Positions 60,737 through 64,000 of a DNA stretch of 64,000 nt are shown here, in pieces (position 1 is the stretch's first letter; each line of letters starts with the position of its first letter). A program made the position numbers and the translations under genes. The notes beneath the pieces are model-generated. The model was not told where the DNA came from, made no database searches, and saw only the letters and a list, made by a program, of their open reading frames with translations. Origin of the DNA: Gilvimarinus japonicus (lineage in GTDB: Bacteria; Pseudomonadota; Gammaproteobacteria; Pseudomonadales; Cellvibrionaceae); contig NZ_AP031500.1 in assembly GCF_042847215.1 (NCBI RefSeq), positions 3,348,001-3,412,000 of the forward strand, in the 5' to 3' direction.

Positions 60737-60916
60737 TGATAAGTACTATGCCCATTAGTATTGGATGAAATACCAGCTCTAGAACAGTGCTAAATAAGGC
60801 AAACACCACGGTTATGTCACCACGAGCACACTTTTCACAGTCCATTCACACACAACGAAGTAGCTTATAGGCATCCGGTCTTCTTGACTTCACGGCCTCA
60901 ATAGAAACTACCTATA

Positions 60917-61717
60917 ATGCTGCTGATTCACATCGTTACCCTGGCAATACTTCAGGGCTTTACAGAATTTCTTCCCATCTCAAGCTCCGCCCACCTGATA
61001 TTGGTTCCACAACTGCTTGGCTGGAGCGATCAAGGCCTCGCGTTTGATCTGTCGGTGCACCTAGGCACGTTGATGGCGGTCATTGGGTATTTTTACGCAG
61101 ACGTAAAACGCCTGGTTCAAGATGGACTTCTGTCTTTAGCGACAAGAGAACATGTAGGCATGAGCAGGCTGGCCTGGGCGATTGTTTTTGGTACGGTTCC
61201 GGCTGGAATCGCCGGACTTATGTTATTGGACTATATCGACACTAGCCTTAGATCTGCAACGGTTATTTTTTTTACCACCGTAATATTTGGTTTGCTATTA
61301 GGCTTAACAGACTACGTCGGAAAAAAAGATCGAGAGTTAAACTCCATAAACTGGAAAGACGTGCTGATTATAGGCATAGCTCAGGCAGCAGCCTTGATAC
61401 CTGGAACATCTCGATCAGGAGCCACCATTACGGCGGGCCTGGCGTTAGGCCTGACGAGAAAAGATGCCGCTAAGTTTTCGTTCTTGCTTGCTATCCCCAT
61501 CACCTTCTTAGCGGTTCTTGTAAAAGGCTATGAATTAATCACAACAAACGAAACAACTCTATGGATGCCACTAATCCTAGGCTGTGTCGTTTCATTTCTT
61601 TCGGCAATCATCACAATACATCTATTTCTTAAATTTATTGAGAAATTTAGCCTGCAAATTTTCCTCGTGTACAGATTACTGCTTGGTCTAACCATCTATC
61701 TCGTATTACTACGATAA
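60917..61717 (+). CDS. uppP: Undecaprenyl-diphosphatase
   Basis: The 266-residue inner-membrane protein recycles the lipid carrier of peptidoglycan and other envelope polymers. The two repeated active-site motifs are visible: ILQGFTEFLPISSSAHL (residues 11-27) and PGTSRSGATITAGLALGL (near residue 165). Eight membrane segments are predicted. The ribosome site before the ATG is poor. The gene and its downstream neighbour (20-nt gap) are richer in A and T than the arabinan locus, which may reflect a different history. Confidence 0.93.
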   Translation: MLLIHIVTLAILQGFTEFLPISSSAHLILVPQLLGWSDQGLAFDLSVHLGTLMAVIGYFYADVKRLVQDGLLSLATREHVGMSRLAWAIVFGTVPAGIAGLMLLDYIDTSLRSATVIFFTTVIFGLLLGLTDYVGKKDRELNSINWKDVLIIGIAQAAALIPGTSRSGATITAGLALGLTRKDAAKFSFLLAIPITFLAVLVKGYELITTNETTLWMPLILGCVVSFLSAIITIHLFLKFIEKFSLQIFLVYRLLLGLTIYLVLLR

Positions 61718-61737
61718 AAAACAGGTTTTACCTCTAA

Positions 61738-63420
61738 ATGGCTATTCGAATTCTTACGTCACACCATAAATCCATCCTTAAATACCTGTTACTATCCTCA
61801 ACATCTGTACTTTTATTTCTATCGGATGATTTCTTACAGAAGATCTACACAGACGCAAACCAGTCAGAACTTGAATTAAAATACGTTTTTATTTTGTACG
61901 CACTTAGTGCATCGTTGTGGTTTAGCGGATCAAAAGCGGTTCCCCGCGTCGTTTTAGGAGTATTCGCCTTCATAGAGCTGATACAAATTTCTTATATCTC
62001 CTACGCGGGGACTCCGATCAACCCGATTGATATGTCAAAGGTCTTTTCAGATTCAGACGATATAACGAAAGTCATTGCCAGCGAATGGGTGAGCCACTAT
62101 CTTGCTATTCTGGCGGTCGCTATACCCTATACGCTACATTTTTTGCTATTCAATAAATTTCAAAAGAGAGCGGCCGGTATAACTCCGGCGACTGCCCAAG
62201 TATTTATTCTGGCGATTTTAATCAGCAAACCCATACGCGCTCTTGACCGAGACCTCATCGCGTTTCTTCCGAGCCCCACCAGAAGTTCACTACACAACTC
62301 CATCAATACATTCAGCTACTATCTGGTAAAAATTCTCTGGAATCCATCTTCCTTCTCTGCACCTGAATACGAAGATTACACGGTTTCCCGCCGAAGCGAT
62401 GACTCAACCCCTGACAACATCGTACTGATAATCGGCGACTCAATAAGGTACGATCACTTATCGATCAACAGCTACTCAAGACCAACAACCCCTAACCTCG
62501 ATAAAAGAATGTCTCAAGGGCGAGTCATATCAAAACAGGGGATTTCGTCTTCCGTAGCGACGGGAGCATCGCTGCCATTACTTATTAACACCGTGTACGA
62601 GCCCGGCAACACGAAGCAGCTGGAGTCGAAGACGGCAAATCTATTTCGACTCGCGAAACTCTCCGGCTATAAGACATCGTGGCTTTCCACCATGGAATCA
62701 AAGCTGCTAAACGATTTAGGCGTCAGTTATATTGATAATATCATCACCAGAGATAACGACCCAGTCGGGGTGAAATTATCAGGCGACTACCAAATGTTAA
62801 ACTGGCTTGAGGGTTACCAGCCTAGCGCCAAAAACTTTATTATCATTAACCTCTGGGGCAGCCATGCACCCTACATTCAGTCTTATGAAAACCACAGAAA
62901 TAAATTTTCTATATGGGACGATAGCGAAAACACCAAACTGTCTCAGAGAACCATAAACGCCTACGACAACTCCTTAGCCTTATTCGATGATGTGGTAGAC
63001 AAGATTATTCATTACACTGAAAGCGCATTGAAAGGAAGCCAAGTTGTCATCATCACCTCAGATCACGGCGAGAGCTTAGGTGAAAACGGTATATGGGGGC
63101 ACAATAGATTGACCAAAGAGATATCCTCGGTCCCTATAGTTTTTTATCAAAGACCCAACAGCACATCAGAGAAATGGGATACACCAAACGAGCACCACCT
63201 CAGCCATTACGACCTGAGCGTTTGGCTATCAGGCCTAATGGGGTTTCGTGTGAAAAACTCGAACATCGAAAGAAATGTAACATATTATCAAGGGGAGAAG
63301 ATCTATGAAGACAACCTTTACAGAAAGGTCCTAGTCGACGACAAAACCCTTATTTTTTGCGATATAGCGCTTTTATCAAACCCACCTAAAACAGACAAAT
63401 GCCAAGATCCAGCCGACTGA
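61738..63420 (+). CDS. Phosphoethanolamine transferase-like membrane protein (sulfatase fold)
   Basis: The 560-residue protein has about five N-terminal membrane segments (to about residue 165) and a periplasmic alkaline-phosphatase/sulfatase-like domain. Metal-binding motifs are IGDSIRYDHLS (D234), the nucleophile T275 in VATGASLP and SDHGESLGENGIWGHN near 440. The family usually has a glutamate in the first motif (GES); this protein has aspartate. The cysteines that flank the nucleophile in EptA/MCR proteins are also missing. It may modify lipid A, core sugar or another glycan. It begins 20 nt after uppP; an eptA-like gene follows. Confidence 0.82.
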   Translation: MAIRILTSHHKSILKYLLLSSTSVLLFLSDDFLQKIYTDANQSELELKYVFILYALSASLWFSGSKAVPRVVLGVFAFIELIQISYISYAGTPINPIDMSKVFSDSDDITKVIASEWVSHYLAILAVAIPYTLHFLLFNKFQKRAAGITPATAQVFILAILISKPIRALDRDLIAFLPSPTRSSLHNSINTFSYYLVKILWNPSSFSAPEYEDYTVSRRSDDSTPDNIVLIIGDSIRYDHLSINSYSRPTTPNLDKRMSQGRVISKQGISSSVATGASLPLLINTVYEPGNTKQLESKTANLFRLAKLSGYKTSWLSTMESKLLNDLGVSYIDNIITRDNDPVGVKLSGDYQMLNWLEGYQPSAKNFIIINLWGSHAPYIQSYENHRNKFSIWDDSENTKLSQRTINAYDNSLALFDDVVDKIIHYTESALKGSQVVIITSDHGESLGENGIWGHNRLTKEISSVPIVFYQRPNSTSEKWDTPNEHHLSHYDLSVWLSGLMGFRVKNSNIERNVTYYQGEKIYEDNLYRKVLVDDKTLIFCDIALLSNPPKTDKCQDPAD

Positions 63421-63718
63421 AGTTACGACAATAACGTCCTTAAAATCTTTACAAAAACCAGAGCAAGCACTAGCATCAAAGAGATTTTTCTTTAAGCGAA
63501 TTATGATTGACTATCGACAACAGTGATCTATACAACCAACTCATCACCGAAAAAATTGACTTATTTAGTCGAAAAAACCAGAAAAGCTAGAACAATTTTT
63601 TAAAAATCGAACATCACGAATAAATTTCACAATCCGTTCACCCAACAGCGGCTATCTTTCCTCAGTACCGCGTGAGCTGCGCCACCTTGCTCGCGCCCAT
63701 TTACTGGTGAGATTGATT
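63421..63718. other. 298-bp AT-rich intergenic region before the eptA-like gene
   Basis: No ORF is evident. I see no PmrA-type box with confidence. GGTGAG precedes the ATG at 63719. Confidence 0.5.
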
Positions 63719-64000
63719 ATGCACCCACTGTTAAAAACGCTCTTGCACAGTAGCGCCGTATCGCTGCTTTTTTGCATTATACTGACCTTGCTTTACAACA
63801 GTAGCCTTTGGACTCTAATTTTTACCGAGACACTCCCCCAGAGTTTATTTTTTCTCTCCTTTTTTGTCTTTGTGGTTTCCGCATTTAATCTTCTGTTGGC
63901 TTGCATCTGCTTTAAGTGGATTCAAAAACCAGTATTAATATCGATTATCTTGGTGTCGGCTGGAATCAGCTATTTTATGCAAAACTATGGCGTCGTGTTT
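63719..64000 (+). CDS. eptA: EptA-like phosphoethanolamine transferase, N-terminal fragment
   Basis: The 94 visible residues begin a membrane domain with three hydrophobic segments and the family signature SYFMQNYGVVF just at the window edge. In full-length relatives this precedes a periplasmic domain that transfers phosphoethanolamine to lipid A. GGTGAG lies 8 nt upstream. It is the third envelope-related gene in a row. The catalytic domain is outside the window, so activity cannot be judged. Confidence 0.85.
   Translation, partial: MHPLLKTLLHSSAVSLLFCIILTLLYNSSLWTLIFTETLPQSLFFLSFFVFVVSAFNLLLACICFKWIQKPVLISIILVSAGISYFMQNYGVVF

Overview
The window looks like chromosomal DNA of a marine, polysaccharide-degrading gammaproteobacterium, most likely of the Cellvibrionaceae (Cellvibrio, Saccharophagus, Teredinibacter, Gilvimarinus relatives). 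The reasons are a nrdR-ribD-ribE-ribBA-ribH-nusB-thiL-pgpA cluster of gammaproteobacterial type, a secreted AA10 oxidase with serine-rich linkers joining CBM10 and CBM2 modules, an endo-arabinanase very like Cellvibrio Arb43A, and multi-module GH87 enzymes. This assignment is inferred from gene content, not from a database search. I saw no rRNA, tRNA, CRISPR array, insertion sequence or prophage.

Layout. 1-10.3 kb is a housekeeping block on the minus strand: ribA (cut by the left edge), a retropepsin-like protease, pgpA, thiL, nusB, ribH, a ribBA-type gene with a degenerate RibA half, ribE, ribD, nrdR, rlmB and rnr. 10.3-16.4 kb is a sugar-uptake module: a FadR-type GntR regulator, a large TonB-dependent receptor and a divergent SGLT-type sodium/sugar symporter. 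16.4-20.7 kb holds small genes, glpK, an S41-like peptidase and a hemolysin III family protein. 20.9-34.3 kb is a complete siderophore locus: a Fur-boxed TonB receptor, an orphan response regulator, a DUF2218 protein, a MATE exporter and an asbA-asbB-asbC-asbDE-asbF operon for petrobactin (3,4-dihydroxybenzoate/spermidine/citrate), with AsbD and AsbE fused in one protein. A BdlA-like soluble chemoreceptor follows.

36.4-47 kb carries two tandem GH87 alpha-1,3-glucanases, a convergent beta-helix envelope protein of unknown function and an MFS transporter. 48-49.9 kb is an AA10 lytic polysaccharide monooxygenase behind a structured leader. 50.7-60.6 kb is an arabinan locus: a minus-strand operon of GH43, aldose 1-epimerase, GH43, GH97, GH43-ricin and GH51, plus a divergent endo-arabinanase. 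The right end has uppP, a phosphoethanolamine-transferase-like protein and the start of an eptA-like gene (envelope/lipid A modification).

How parts may work together. The arabinan locus has no transporter of its own. A near-identical 15-bp palindromic motif occurs in its divergent promoter region and again between the TonB receptor and the SGLT symporter 45 kb away, next to a GntR regulator. I infer, without proof, that the two blocks form one regulon. Three Fur-box-like sites flank the siderophore genes and make iron control likely. The strongest novelty leads are the AsbD-AsbE fusion petrobactin locus, the GH87/beta-helix cluster, the shared 15-bp motif, and the structured non-coding stretches at 11.3 kb, 10.25 kb and 47.9 kb.
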